NCBI GenBank assembly: GCA_016617855.1
Contig: JAECUM010003190.1
Coordinates: 27,294-91,293 of the forward strand
Direction of reading: 5' to 3'
DNA length: 64,000 bases
DNA from: Megalonaias nervosa
Taxonomy: Eukaryota > Mollusca > Bivalvia > Unionida > Unionidae
Numbering within the stretch: the stretch's first letter is position 1; each line of letters opens with the position of its first letter. Below the pieces are notes generated by a model. That model saw only the letters and a program-made list of their open reading frames with translations, had not been told where the DNA came from and did no database searches. Below are positions 37,118 through 47,977 of the stretch, one piece after another. Both the position numbers and the translations under genes were made by a program.

Positions 37118-38325
37118 TGTTTAGCTTGTGTCAGGTTTTTCCAAAAGTATAATAAATCAATAAATTTATGCGAAAACCGGTAACTTGTCAACCCTTGTCT
37201 TCCATCTTTGACACATTGAACGGTGTCTAGTGAAAAATAGCTATGGTAAATTACAACTGAGAGATATTCTAATGCGTAAACCACTTTATGTCCGTCTTCA
37301 ACAAGGAGTTGCTTTGCTGCTTATTAGTTATTTTATGATAACATGCATTTATGTTATATTATTTTATATTTATTTTATGATATCGCAGATGTTAATTTGT
37401 GCTGAATGTGATATAAATTATTCTATGATATTATGCAAGTAGTTTCGTGAGGCGAAATAGTGCATGGGGCATAGTAAATTAAATAAAGATTATAAACCCA
37501 AACGAAAATTAACATTAGGCATCCCTACCCCATCCCTCCACCCACCCACCCTTTTTTGGTGGTGGTGGTGGCTGTATTAAGTCATGCGAATTATCTCGGT
37601 GACAAATGTTACAAAATCAAGGTTTTCAAATATTTCATGTATTAGATTTTGGAAAGCCTGTCAGTCTGAAGTTTTGGTGTTTGCCAGATCTTACATACGT
37701 TTAAATTCTGCTTACATAATATAGGTCAAAGTTTTATTGATCTGTTTTAATATAAATGTAGAATTTGGACTCTTCGCTAACTTACGAGGCTTGATAACGC
37801 ACCGAATGACATTTGTATTGTGGTCACATATGCGCGATTTTTCCGTAAAGTTCATTTTGGTTCCCAATTTTGAAAAGTGTGAGTGTGTGTGAGGGGGGCA
37901 GGGGCGGGCGGGAGGGTATAATATGGAGACGACTGTTACAAGATAAGTGATGAGGAAGCGAGAGGATTTTTTTTAAAAAATAAATACCGAAAATGGATGG
38001 TAAGTAGTATGACACTGCCGGTTTTAATCGTGTTTGTAACCCTTAATGCCACTGACACCCATTCTCGCCTCTACCCAAATGACAGAGTTAGCCCACATGC
38101 GATCGATACATGTTTAGCAATTTTAATTTTGCCCACGGTGGTTCAAACACGCACGTCACGTGAGTGAGCCAGTTGTGGGGAGGGGGAGTCTCGAACGTAT
38201 GTCTGTGATCCCGAATGGTTTCCAAAAAGGCCAAAACTCCAGCCTTTTATACTACCTGAGTATAAAAAAGAACATATCTACTCTGCTGTGATTGTAGAAA
38301 CGAAATCCCGCAGAATGTACATAAA
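37118..38325. other. STX16 upstream flank and probable promoter region
   Basis: It contains a short C/A-rich patch and GT-rich simple sequence at about 37,520-37,575. I cannot place a transcription start. No gene seen. Confidence 0.45.
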
Positions 38326-38714
38326 CAGGCAAGCCTATGGTAGCGATCAATACACGCTGCAAAATGGATTTGTTTATATCAGCCTGCTGTGATTTGATTT
38401 TCTTTACGGTGTGTTATAAACCATATAGAATGGAACATGTACATTGATAATTTTGTACTGGCAGAAAGAAATATATAGCTGAGTTGAGTCGGGATGTGAA
38501 TATTCTCGTATTGAAGAAATGTCTGTGGCTGCTTATATAAAAATGTTTAATGGTAGAGAAACCATTGACTCCCAAAGTATCCTGAAAAAAAATCATGTAA
38601 ATTTTAAACAGTGCCGTAAACCTCTCAACTGAATGGAATGACAAGAATGTGACTGATAAACTGAGATCGCTGTATCGTTTGAAGGCATAACACAGGTTCA
38701 TTAAAGAAGCACAG

Positions 38715-39120
38715 ATGATGTTGTACGAATTTTCCGAAACAAATTCAAAGAACATTGATAAGTTGGTTAACCTGGGAGTGACCTTAGAAATAGGACGAAA
38801 TAAACTTGGGCAGATTTTTGAGGCAAATAAAACTAAAAAGAACATGCGGAAAATCGTGCATGAAAGAGTACACCCTCAAAAGAAAAATAATAAGTCGCCC
38901 ACTGCATCTGAAACGAATGGTCTGTTTGATGAGGTTAGTGACGAAAATGTCCAAGAGCAGGCTAAGTAAACAAATACTTTTGAGCCATATGTATAAAATG
39001 GCATCCGAACTCACTTCATTAGATATACGAAAACTATTACACCGACGCAGAAGAGAAGACAGGCAAGCACCTGAAACAATTTTATGAAGCTGTTGCTAAA
39101 GCAACGGAGCAAAAGGGATT
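38715..39120 (+). pseudogene. Unassigned frame near the left end of Polinton 1
   Basis: An 84-codon frame (38,715-38,969) with NIDKLVNLGVTLEIGRNKLG and a Lys-rich middle. A second open stretch around 39,020-39,110 contains TGKHLKQFYEAVAKATEQKG. Base and codon use look coding, but I do not recognise the protein and the two parts are in different frames. Possibly one broken small Polinton gene. Confidence 0.35.
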
Positions 39121-39594
39121 GAGGAAATTCAACAGTCTCCAGGAAATTTTATGCAATTGCATATAAGCGCACAAAGTCTGGTCGTATTCGAGTTTTTCTA
39201 AACGTTACTGACTGGTACTTTGAGCTCAAGATTGGATCATTTGAGTTAATTTGGGCTGATGCTGGGCTGCAATCTATCTAATCCACGTTTGCCTGTGAAT
39301 TTACATCCACGTTTGCAATATTTGCTGTCGATACCAAAGTGAACGCACCACTGTTTCTTAAAAAGCCTAATTTAACATTTCGAGTAATAAAGTCGTATAA
39401 TGGACTCTGTAAGGCTAGCTATCCGCCTAGCCTTGAATTCTGTCTACTGCTTGATGATACGGAGGAGATAAAACAGCGACGAGTGACATCAATACTCAGT
39501 TAGGTTAAGAACTAGGGAAAAGGTCATGAGACTGTTTATGCCAATTAGATAAAATGTTCGCGTGTCTGTATAGGCATCTTCGCTAACCAAGGTT

Positions 39595-40115
39595 CCGATA
39601 TGTATAGGCATCTTCACTAGTCAAGGTTCCGATATTTTAACACTATCTACACCTTGGCAGATCGATCAGATATTTCAGTGCTTCGGGTATGTGAATTTCA
39701 TTGGATGCGGCGGCAAGCTACCGCATCCAATCAATATCAACTTGTTCAGATTTGAATACTGTTCCTACATGATCGAGACAAATTGGAATGGACTCGTAAA
39801 TAATCAATTTTCTACTGCCGGTCCATGTTTGCACAAATACATCCTTCCCTAAAATACACTTGTAAAGGCTTAACTCTGGTACGTAGTCATAGTTTCGATG
39901 TTAAACTTACAAAGTATCCGTTTCAAGTTAATTTTCTCCTCCATGTTTGGCTGATGTACAATGCACCGCTGACACACGCAATTGGTTAGTTGACATTACA
40001 TACTGCGGGGGGGGGGGGATCATACAATCCAATGGATGTCGCTAGGACAAAACACTGAAATAACTGAGTGATCCGCCAAAGTGTAGATCGGAACCTTGGC
40101 TAGCGAAGATGATAT
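39595..40115. repeat. Inverted repeat in the left arm of Polinton 1
   Basis: 'caaggttccgat', 'caccttggcagatcgatcag' and 'atatttcagtg' at 39,600-39,690 are mirrored at 40,030-40,105. A perfect 10-bp hairpin (ttggatgcgg / ccgcatccaa) lies at about 39,698-39,728, a G-run at 40,009-40,018, and a 33-bp direct duplication (tgtataggcatcttc) at 39,568 and 39,601. Confidence 0.7.
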
Positions 40116-40522
40116 ATATAGGAAGCTCCATGGCATTGAGACGGAACAAATAAACAGCAGCTTGCCTAGGAAAATACGAACTCTGTGGCAGAACATGCCA
40201 TTATGAGTACTGTAAAACACACAAGTAGATATTACATGATTACCTAGGGGCACGACCCTGCCTGAAATGTGACATCCGGGTCAACTCTGCCAACCTTATG
40301 GATTTGTCCGTGATTATTATAAAGCGCGCAGAAACAAATAAAAGCCACAAACGCATGTGACAGCCCAAGCACAAATAGATACAGCAACAACAGAAATAAA
40401 CGAAATAATAATCAGGATTGAAGCGATTGCAGTTTATGATCCTGACAAAATACCACCAATAAAAAAGCCATCGATAAAATTTCTCAATTAGAAAGACGTT
40501 TCACCCTCCCCTAAGTATAAAC
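40116..40522. other. Spacer before Polinton 1 PolB
   Basis: No frame or motif recognised; an A-rich stretch with aataaa-like words. Confidence 0.4.
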
Positions 40523-43500
40523 ATGCTTACTGTATCACAGTTAAAACAACTCGCACGACAGCATGGACTATACATACCAAGTCGTATGAGAAAGGCTGAC
40601 ATACTTGAATTATTGAGACCCATATTTGTATTGAATCCACAACTAACACCACCGCCAATGGTTGCCACTGCGACAGTAACAGCAGTAACTATTACAAATA
40701 AAACAATGGTACAGCAACTAAAACAATTTGTTCGTGAACATAATATCCGAATACCCAAAGGTACAAAAAAGCTGACATCCTTACGGTATTAGACGAGTAT
40801 CAACAAAACCGTCATCGTCGTCTTACATCTGATATCGCTATTGAAGCGGCTGAATATGTTCGTGCAAAAACACAACAATCACAAGTGCCTGAATTCAAAT
40901 TTCAAAAGCGTAGCAATAAGTTGGAAAATCATGTGGTCATTATCCTACCCACATACACACCAAGCAAAGACGCCCGACAACTATTGGCAAATATGATTCC
41001 TGGCATCGTAGTGGTGTAACAGAACATTGGTCCCGATAGGGTTAAAACAGATATTGTCCTTAGTGTGCATCTGGTTATGCCACTTAGTCATGACAAAGAT
41101 GGATGTAGAACTACCACATCGTAGATTCATAGTGGTGCCCGAGTACTTCTGAACCGCAAAGACAGAAGCACAGTCAATGATGACACTGGCATTGAAAAGA
41201 CTCTCGAAACGCTGGAGAAATACACCAATACAGGATCGATGTGGACTCTCGAAAGATGTGCCGATGTCGAGGTCCATCTCTCACTGTATCAGCTGTTTCG
41301 TGGATCCAGTTACATAGCAACACTAAACTGGGTACCACCAAGGTGAATTATGAATGTGAAACAAATTGACAACAGATGTTTTGAATGGGCAGTTTTGTCA
41401 GCGCTATACCCAGTCAGTGATCACCAAGATATGCCTCGAAAATACCGGCGACACCTGGGTGAACTCAACTTTGGAAACATTGAATTACGAAAGCCACACT
41501 GAAGAAATTTGAAACATTTAACCCAGGTATCGTTGATAATGTATTCTTGTATGACAAAGGTTTTATCCGTTGGCACTATCTCCCCATGGTCAGCACAAAC
41601 GAATTCTGACCGACTTGTTGCTGCTAAGCGTGATGAAAGAAACAGAGAACTGGTATCGCATTATGTATAGATAAAGAATCTTGCTTTGCTAATTAACCGA
41701 CACAATAAGCACGAACATAAAAACTTTCCATGCAGACGTTGCATGCATTTATTTAACACTCAAGAACTGCTCACCAGTCACGACTTTTACTGTTATAGTA
41801 TCAATGACAAACCAAAGTGCACAATTATGCCAGAGCTTGGTAAAAGCATTGTTAAATTTACTGCAGTACAATGAAAGGCGAAAGTCCCGAATATCATCCA
41901 TGCTGATTTTGAATGCCTGAATGTTTTAGTGGAAAGCTCTGCTAACAAAGACACAAACGCGCCTGCTTTCGATCTGACAGTGCAAATCGCTCAACAGATT
42001 CTATGCGGGTTCTGTTATATTTGATAGCAAATCAGAGCCGCCGGTTCTTTATCATTTCCAAAGTGCTAGCGCTCTAAACACAGTTGAGGTATTTTCCAGA
42101 TCAATCTAAGTTACGGCAAAATGCATTAGACAGCAGCTCGACTAACCATCACGCATAATTATGATGGATGATAACATTGGCGAGTTCTCCGCAGCCACTC
42201 GACTGATGTATTTGTGAAAAGAGCAGAGTTTTTCTATTGATAAAGAGCAAAGCCAACAAGTTTGGTCTGTATTCGAGTGCAAAACCTCGGTGACTATCAT
42301 GATTTGTATCTTCGCACTGATGTGTTGTTGCTCGCTGCTATGTTTGAGAAATTTCGTGATACTGCCATGCACATGTACAAGCTCGATGCTGTTCATTATG
42401 TTTTGTCACCGGGTGTATAAAGAGAGAACTGAACAGTCAGTTTCATTCCGATTTTGGAGTCATTCATATTTCTTGTGTTCTTGTTGTAAGTCTGCAGATG
42501 TGTTTTATGTTGTACTTCGATACCATTTGAGACGTGAAACATTTGTTTGGACTGTTCAGTAGAAATAGAAAATGTTCATTATTTGGACTATAATGTTATT
42601 CTGGAACTGTTATATTATTCGAAGGAATTCTGGACAACGCCATGTTGACAACGTCACGGTTCATGAAGGACCAGTTCATTTCCGGTTTTGAACTTTATAA
42701 GGAACTTTTCATTTATTTAGGTCTTTCATAGACCTTTATAAAGATCAGTTTGGATTTACTTCATAATACTATAAGTTCCTCTCACATGTTCATTTGTAAC
42801 ATTGATAATTAAATTGTTTGTTAAGTTTTAAAAAATTTGTTAATTGTTATTTTTTATGTTGCTTAGTGACCATAGGGTCGTAACAACGGACCAACGCCAC
42901 CAATGAATTTGAACAGAACTCTTCAAGCTCATGGTCAGTGCTGTGTTTGGAAAAACCATGGAGAATCTGCGCAAACGAATTCGAGTCGATCTTGTCCCGT
43001 GAAAATAGCCTTTGAGTCCAGAAAAAAATCTTTGATGGTGGATTGTTGCCGTTCACAGTAAAAATTAAAAACTGAAACTTTCAAAACCGATGTATGTTGG
43101 CACGACTGTGCTGAACTTGTCAAAGCTGCTCATGTATGAAGTTTAATATGACAAAATCAAACCACTTTATCAGGATCGGGGCAAGATGCTGTACACCGAC
43201 GCTGACTCATTGCTGATGCATATCACCGTCGATGAGATGTACGCGGTCATGACGCAGCCAGGTTTGATGAATGAGTCTGTTACCAACGATTATCCGAAGG
43301 AACATCCGTTGTTTAGTGCCACCAGTATAAAAGTGGTTGGCAAGTTCAAAGACGAATGCTTGGGTAAACTGATTGAAGAGTATGTGAGACTGCGAATCAA
43401 AATGTACATGATTGTGGTCGAACCACAGAGCTCTGGCAAAAGCATCAAAAAGTCAAAGGGGATTGTGCTGGAATATCTTAAAAACTAACTGTACCTGGAA

Positions 43501-43677
43501 TGTCTTCGGGACCGTCGTGAATTCGCACACACCGCAAATATGGTCCGACCCAAGAACCATCACATGGGTGTATACCGATGTAGTAAAATAGGTTTGTCCC
43601 TGCTGGATACCGAGCGATGGATACTACCAGATGGAATTACCACTAACGAGTTTGGTCATTTTGGTATTGCGAGCTAA
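40523..43677 (+). pseudogene. Protein-primed DNA polymerase B of Polinton 1, broken
   Basis: Family B, protein-primed polymerase that would copy the linear element. The N-terminus has two tandem SAP-like units (LKQLARQHGLYIPSRMRKAD and LKQFVREHNIRIPKGTKK). Further on come a Cys/His segment FPCRRCMHLFNTQELLTSHD, an exonuclease-type ADFECLNV at about 41,910, the YHDLYLRTDVLLLA block at about 42,290, motif B KLMVSAVFGKTMENL at about 42,935, motif C YTDADS at 43,189, and the C-terminal KMKDEC-type and RWILPDG segments. Motif C reads DAD where DTD is usual. Several frameshifts and stops are present. The region that should hold palm motif A is missing and replaced by about 480 bp of foreign sequence. 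It ends with TAA at 43,675, facing the integrase gene tail to tail. Confidence 0.85.
42413..42890. mobile_element. Insertion/replacement within Polinton 1 PolB
   Basis: Between the conserved HYVLSPG segment and FKLMVSAVFG lies AT-rich noncoding sequence starting TGTATAAAG and ending GTCGTAACA, like the CGTAACA end of the solo LTRs at 26,974 and 62,121. No target duplication is seen. About 240 codons normally found here are gone. It may be a diverged LTR plus a deletion. Confidence 0.5.
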
Positions 43678-43706
43678 CTTAAGATTATTTTATTGTTAAT
43701 GACGTG

Positions 43707-44725
43707 TTAGCACAAATGCTGGTGGCAGTTCCGTATTTGCTGGAACGACTTGCAATTTCTCTAGCATAATTGCTCGGTTGGAGGTATTGCTCCACTCGAT
43801 GACGGTCCAAAACGGTAACAGGATGGTTGTCTTGGAGTATCAATCCGTTTCGAAATCGCGAATACCTCGAAGAACCATACCGGGTCAGTAGCTCGACGTT
43901 GTTGCCGACCATCTAAGTCTCCAGGTGCATACAGATACCGAAAAAACGTGTCTCCGATTGGTTGTAACGGTGCTAATTGTGAAATCAGTTTCTGAGTAAC
44001 AGTAACAGTGTTTTGTCGAATCGCATTGGTTGGTTTTAATCCAGTCTCGTGCTTGTGACTTCATTGTTCAATGATGCTATAACTAATGAAAGTCGTGCTA
44101 CTCATTCCTGAGACAGCTATAGCCTTATCAACAATTCATATGCGTAATAATGGCCGAATAACCGTTCTGCAAGAGTACTATTAAATCACTCCATAATAGC
44201 TTCTTCACGATGTACACTGAAATGCCCGACACGTACTCGCACATGATGCATGGCCAGCATTACAGTTACAGATCCAATAAAATCTTTGCCAGGATCAAAT
44301 TGCAACATTCGTGGCCATGTGAAGGACCCTCGTGCATAAATGCGCTCCAGTGCATCTGTGGCTTTGTCAGAATCTTTTGACGTCAGTGGCTCCGTTTCTT
44401 TGTATCTGCTCGCCACATCGACAATGATGAGTGCATATTTGTAGGTGCGTAATTATCCTTGTTTATCACTAACAGGATCTCCTCGAAGAAATAGCAAATC
44501 AGCCTGATGAACCTCATTTGGTGTTAGGACATCGAACCATCATTGTGAAATCTTTTTTGGTACGGGATTATAAATTTGCCACAGCGCTTGTTTGACCAAC
44601 CGTGTTTGAGCGATCCCATGAATGAACTTGGCTGTACTAGCTAACTGTTCCATGGCGGCTTTACCTCTCCAGTATCCACGTGGACTGGAGTATATTTTGG
44701 ATAACGTCCGGCTTTTTGTGTCCAT
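43707..44725 (-). pseudogene. Retroviral-type integrase of Polinton 1, broken
   Basis: DDE integrase for insertion of the element. The minus-strand frame starts MDTKSRTLSKIYSSPRGYW. The three catalytic positions are visible: D in HQADLLF, D in QFDPGKDF, E in EEAIME. These are followed by STLAERLFGH and, after frameshifts, the C-terminal RRATDPVWFFEV block. In-frame stops occur after KKISQ, after SDKQG and after AIME. Convergent with PolB, 30 bp apart. Confidence 0.88.
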
Positions 44726-44750
44726 TGTTTATTTTCTTGTTTTGTTTATA

Positions 44751-45199
44751 TCAGTATAATTTTACTTGCAATGAGTGCCACCAAGTGCAATCTTTGGCTT
44801 TCATACATCCTTTAACGACCCATAATGCGACTCGTTCTCTCAGTGTTGGATATGTTGCATTGAAGTAATGGATCAGACCCACATCGCCACATTGACGTCC
44901 ACGCTTATAAATGGATTCATTAAAAGCAAGGTCATGTTGGTAACACATAGCAACAGCACGATTTACAAGTGATTCACCAGGCCTTGGTTGGTTTTTAGAA
45001 TCGAGTCGTAGATTAAGCCGTGTACCAGACCCACAGCAATTGTATCCAGGTGTTTTTCACCCGGATATTTACTCCATGATGTCCCTGGTAATTTTGTTAA
45101 TGCATCCGCGATATGACTGCCGCCGACTCTTTTAATTAATGTGACATCAGGTACAAGTTCAAGTCTTTGCAGCTCGTCCTTTACATGTTTGAACTCGAG
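44751..45199 (-). pseudogene. Phospholipase A2-like capsid-associated protein of Polinton 1
   Basis: The minus strand reads ADALTKLPGTSWSKYPGEKH, then after a frameshift TPGYNCCGSGTRLNLRLDS, and CYQHDLAFNE further on. The GYNxCGxG loop and the CxxHDxA(Y/F) helix are the calcium-binding loop and catalytic His-Asp of the parvovirus-VP1-like PLA2 fold known in Polintons, where it is thought to help particles cross membranes. The C-terminus TLRERVALWVVKGCMKAK also fits. The second loop Gly-Pro is altered (GSG for GPG). It lies upstream of, and co-directional with, the integrase. At least one frameshift, so inactive. Confidence 0.75.
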
Positions 45200-45253
45200 T
45201 TGGATTTCTGGTACGTGTTTTCACTTGACATCGCTCACAATGTGAAGATATGA

Positions 45254-45800
45254 TTGTATTATACGATAGACAATTATTCAATGACATCGGGCAAAAGAAA
45301 ATTCGCAGATGTTCCTGGTGAGAGCAAAGACATTTCCGCTATCAATTTCTGCGCACAGTGGATACTTAAACCGCCCAAGCATGGTAATAGAACCGTGTTT
45401 TCAAAATCATTTCGAGGGAAATCGTGCACACTTGAGATCTGACTAGCATCGTTATGAGTTTGTTACAGTTGGTCTAATATCCGATCCCATCCATTTGATG
45501 GTCTGCCCGTAAATAACACATTTGTGTTTTCAGCAGATCATGATAGAGAAGGTACCTAGTATACTACTGAACTACCCTCTGGCACGTACGACAATCTGAT
45601 TAAAATCAGATCTCCGCTGCCCTACGTGAAGATCTGACGACATCCGCTTTAGGGTCATGTTCTGGTGACCTTGCATTAGCCAATGGAAATACAGTTTTCA
45701 AAAATCTTAATGTGAATCAAATCGTTCGGTACACATTCATGCTCTTCATCCACACTGTTCAGTCTCTAAACGCGAAGATGTAAGACTTCATGTGATTGGT
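45254..45800 (+). pseudogene. Unassigned decayed frame of Polinton 1
   Basis: An open stretch with KRKFADVPGESKDISAINF and, after stops, TELPSGTYDNLIKI, which resembles minor-structural-protein frames of Polintons only loosely. Interrupted at 45,811 by Polinton 2. I cannot name it. Confidence 0.3.
45583..45672. repeat. Inverted partner of 57,761-57,847
   Basis: Read on the minus strand, 'accagaacatgaccct', 'gtcagatcttcacgta' and 'gatctgattttaat' line up with 57,763 onward at roughly 80% over 85 bp. Confidence 0.75.
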
Positions 45801-45810
45801 TAATAAAATC

Positions 45811-45816
45811 AGTGAT
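45811..45816. repeat. Left target duplication of Polinton 2
   Basis: AGTGAT, against AGTGAA at 57,738-57,743; five of six match. Six bases is the Polinton norm. Confidence 0.7.
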
Positions 45817-46143
45817 AGTAGTGTAAGGGGCAGTTTAGGGCAAATGAGGGCATATAGGGAAAACAGGTCCCGGCACTTGGGGGCAATATGGGAATTTAAC
45901 ATGGGGAATATTGGGTCTGTAGTGTAAGGAGCGATATAGGGCCTGTAAAGGGCAAAGAAGGAAAAAGCAGCCTGGGGAGATATAGGGCAAAGAGGGATAG
46001 GGACAAGGGGAATGAGCATGACAAGATCCACCCTAGGACAAATATATGGATACGATAGATATGGTTCATACACATCTATGGCAAATTTGGAATCAATATC
46101 TTTTCGAAGCAATGAAGTGGCCCTGAAAAGGGCCTTTGTTTTC
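45817..46143. repeat. Polinton 2 left TIR (327 bp)
   Basis: Starts AGTAGTGTAAGGGG, full of 'agggc' repeats. Its inner end holds a histone-type stem-loop on the minus strand. Confidence 0.92.
46119..46134 (-). terminator. Histone-type 3' stem-loop in the left TIR
   Basis: The minus strand reads AACAAA-GGCCCTTTTCAGGGCC-ACTTCA: a perfect 6-bp stem with loop TTTC, preceded by ACAAA. It is followed 13-15 nt later by the purine-rich CGAAAAGAT, like a histone downstream element. It starts 29 nt after the stop codon of the gene at 46,163-46,396. This matches the metazoan histone mRNA consensus GGYYCTTTTCAGRRCC. Confidence 0.75.
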
Positions 46144-46162
46144 TTATGTTAACATCATTCCG

Positions 46163-46396
46163 TTAACATAGAGGGCATCTTATGGACCTTCTTCTTTTCC
46201 TTAAACTTTGTCTAACCTCTGGTCCGTAGATGAGGACTCGCTTCAGACACCCTTGTCTCTCCACATAGATCCTTCTTTTCCAAACAGTCGTATCGGTGAT
46301 CCGGATGATTGTCCATGATGATTTGACATACATGGGTAAGTCCGTACGGAACAGCATCGACGATACGAGAGTAGAGGATTCAACGTTGGTCCACAT
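46163..46396 (-). CDS. Small outward-facing Polinton 2 gene, unknown
   Basis: A 77-codon intact frame (start MWTNVESSTLVSSMLFRTDL) with a basic C-terminal third (RQSLRKRRRSIRC). No family recognised. It is supported as a gene by a TATA box (46,438-46,446, minus) 42 bp before the ATG and by a histone-type stem-loop 29 nt after the stop, inside the TIR. It is transcribed toward the left end and diverges from the gene at 46,628. One of the few unbroken frames in this element. Confidence 0.65.
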   Translation of the reverse strand: MWTNVESSTLVSSMLFRTDLPMYVKSSWTIIRITDTTVWKRRIYVERQGCLKRVLIYGPEVRQSLRKRRRSIRCPLC

Positions 46397-46437
46397 CTTA
46401 TGACAAGAACAGATGAAGGGAATGAAGTGAACCGCGG

Positions 46438-46446
46438 TTATTTATA
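46438..46446 (-). promoter_or_regulatory. TATA box for the 46,163-46,396 gene
   Basis: TATAAATAA on the minus strand, 42 bp before the ATG. Confidence 0.6.
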
Positions 46447-46569
46447 GTCGAAGAGCGGATCGAAACGGTTTGAGATTGTTCACCAATCCAAACACGCGTT
46501 ACAAAATTCAGCCACCGCGCGGAGTCTGTCTTCCAATCCGAAGAGAGCAACCTCTGACATCACATTCCC

Positions 46570-46576
46570 TATATAG
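46570..46576 (+). promoter_or_regulatory. TATA-like box for the 46,628 gene
   Basis: TATATAG in 'ccctatataggtgcc', 52-58 bp before the ATG. Confidence 0.5.
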
Positions 46577-46627
46577 GTGCCCGAACTTCTGAGCGCACTG
46601 AATCGATGTGACATTGTTTCTTGAAAC

Positions 46628-47256
46628 ATGACGGAAACTAAGAAGACGATTAATTTGGGTGCACCAGCCGTAGTGACGAGAAGCGATGGCATAGCAGCGG
46701 TTACCAAAGTCAACACGGACCTACGTCCAGAAGAGGTTGATTTTAATTGGGATTTAGTAGATTTTGTCTCTTCTTCGCAAGAATTTGTTCCGGTACCAGC
46801 ACCTTCGCCACCTTCTCCTTCTTTACCACATGTCGAGGATTTTAAACAGAGACAGAAAGAAGAATTGGAGAAATTTTTACAGCACCAGAAAGAAGCAGAA
46901 CAAGCCTTTCTCCTTGAACAGCAACAGCGAGAAGAAGAAGAGGCAAGAAGGAAAGGACAGGAAGAAGCAGCAGAGAAGAAACAAGGTCTAGGAGAGAAGG
47001 AGAAACGGTGACGGTACTCTTAGACATTTTGGCAGAGTTAAAGAATCTGAAACAAATGTATCAGACTTCTTTATTACGTCCCAAGAGAAATAGACCTTCC
47101 CGAGCCAAGCAACCCAACCCTGGTCACACACCTACTACGCCTGAGATACCAGCGCTAGTGATTTCTACCAAAGCATCGACAGGTGCAGGTCCAGAAGTAG
47201 GCCTTGGTCGTGGCAAAGGCTTAAGGCAGTTAAAGCTGATTGCTTCTCGTTCCTGA
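46628..47256 (+). pseudogene. Left-arm coiled-coil gene of Polinton 2, one frameshift
   Basis: Frame 1 (46,628-47,011) begins MTETKKTINLGAPAVVTRSD, has a Pro-rich linker and a long Glu/Gln/Lys coiled coil (about residues 70-127). The frame then shifts and continues at about 47,008 as LLDILAELKNLKQMYQTSLL and a basic tail (RPKRNRPSRAK, GLGRGKG), ending TGA at 47,254. The second frame has no ATG, so the two are most likely one protein split by a frameshift; a programmed shift cannot be excluded. It has its own TATA-like box and is followed 37 nt later by a histone-type stem-loop. No family recognised. Confidence 0.6.
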
Positions 47257-47292
47257 GTTTTCTGCTGTTGTTGACAAAAACAAACACCCAAC

Positions 47293-47307
47293 GGTCCTTT
47301 CAGGGCC
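47293..47307 (+). terminator. Histone-type 3' stem-loop after the left-arm gene
   Basis: GGTCCTTTCAGGGCC followed exactly by ACCCA, the canonical histone flank. 'ctttcgaaagag', like a histone downstream element, follows at 47,315. The loop is one T shorter than consensus and one pair is G-T. It lies 37 nt after the stop at 47,256. Confidence 0.65.
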
Positions 47308-47309
47308 AC

Positions 47310-47620
47310 CCACTTCTTTCGAAAGAGTTAGTATTCATTTTGCCTCAATCAATTAAAACTCAAAACCCCTTTTTTACCCATGATGTACGTGTGTGAGTGT
47401 ATGAGTGTAGACCCTTTATCATTCTAAAAAATCAAAACTAGGAGACACGTTTTTTTCTGTCTGGTCTATTCTGGTACAAATTTTACAATCCAATGTCCCA
47501 ACACAACACTTTTAAAAATTTCATAGTCTCCTTTTGTGTCTTTTTGTTCACTCTCTCTGTTTTTTGAATTTCTTCACTTTCACAGGTTTTTCCTCCTCTT
47601 CTTCCTCACCTTTTTCTCTC
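47310..47620. other. Spacer between convergent Polinton 2 genes
   Basis: Holds the downstream element of the stem-loop, then AT/pyrimidine-rich sequence with no recognisable gene. Confidence 0.5.
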
Positions 47621-47977
47621 CTACTTTGTTTTCTTCTCTTTCTTCTCTTTCTGGACGTGTCGGGGTTCTTCCTTTGCCGAGGGCACCTCTTCTTCTTCCT
47701 CCTGCTCCTGTTGTTTCTTAGGGAAGGTATCCTGACTTTTGTCTCTTTTGACACTGGTCTTGCTTTTTTGACGGTCTCGACATTCTGTAGCCCAATGCCC
47801 TTTCTTCTGACAGATATAGCAAGTATCTTGACTTTTATTTCGAAAGGAGGGGGAGTACTCCGTAGGCTTGTCTGAGAAAACTTTCGTATGACACCTCGCA
47901 AAGCTCTGATCAGAAGTTAGATTTGTGTTGGTGGGCTTGAGAGTGAAATGAATACTGAGAGGGAAGGCACTAGCCCT
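47621..47977 (-). pseudogene. CCHC zinc-knuckle frame of Polinton 2
   Basis: The minus-strand frame, open from 47,977 to TAG at 47,621, contains the zinc knuckle CYICQKKGHWATEC (CX2CX4HX4C) at 47,780-47,821. A Lys/Glu-rich tail follows (KEEPRHVQKEKKEKK). Such knuckles bind nucleic acid and are typical of Gag-like proteins. The frame has no ATG: it runs back to a stop in the TATA box (47,974-47,984, minus). It may be broken at its 5' end, start at a non-ATG codon or be an exon. It diverges from PolB. Confidence 0.55.

Noticed and set aside
46480..46716. Minus-strand 78-codon frame
   Set aside because: It covers the divergent promoter and the start of the plus-strand coiled-coil gene; shadow frame.
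47008..47256. Separate gene overlapping the end of the 46,628 gene
   Set aside because: It has no ATG (opens with GTG) and reads as the C-terminal continuation after a frameshift.
47534..47875. Hydrophobic plus-strand frame rich in Leu/Phe/Ser
   Set aside because: It is the complement of the Lys/Glu-rich tail of the zinc-knuckle frame.
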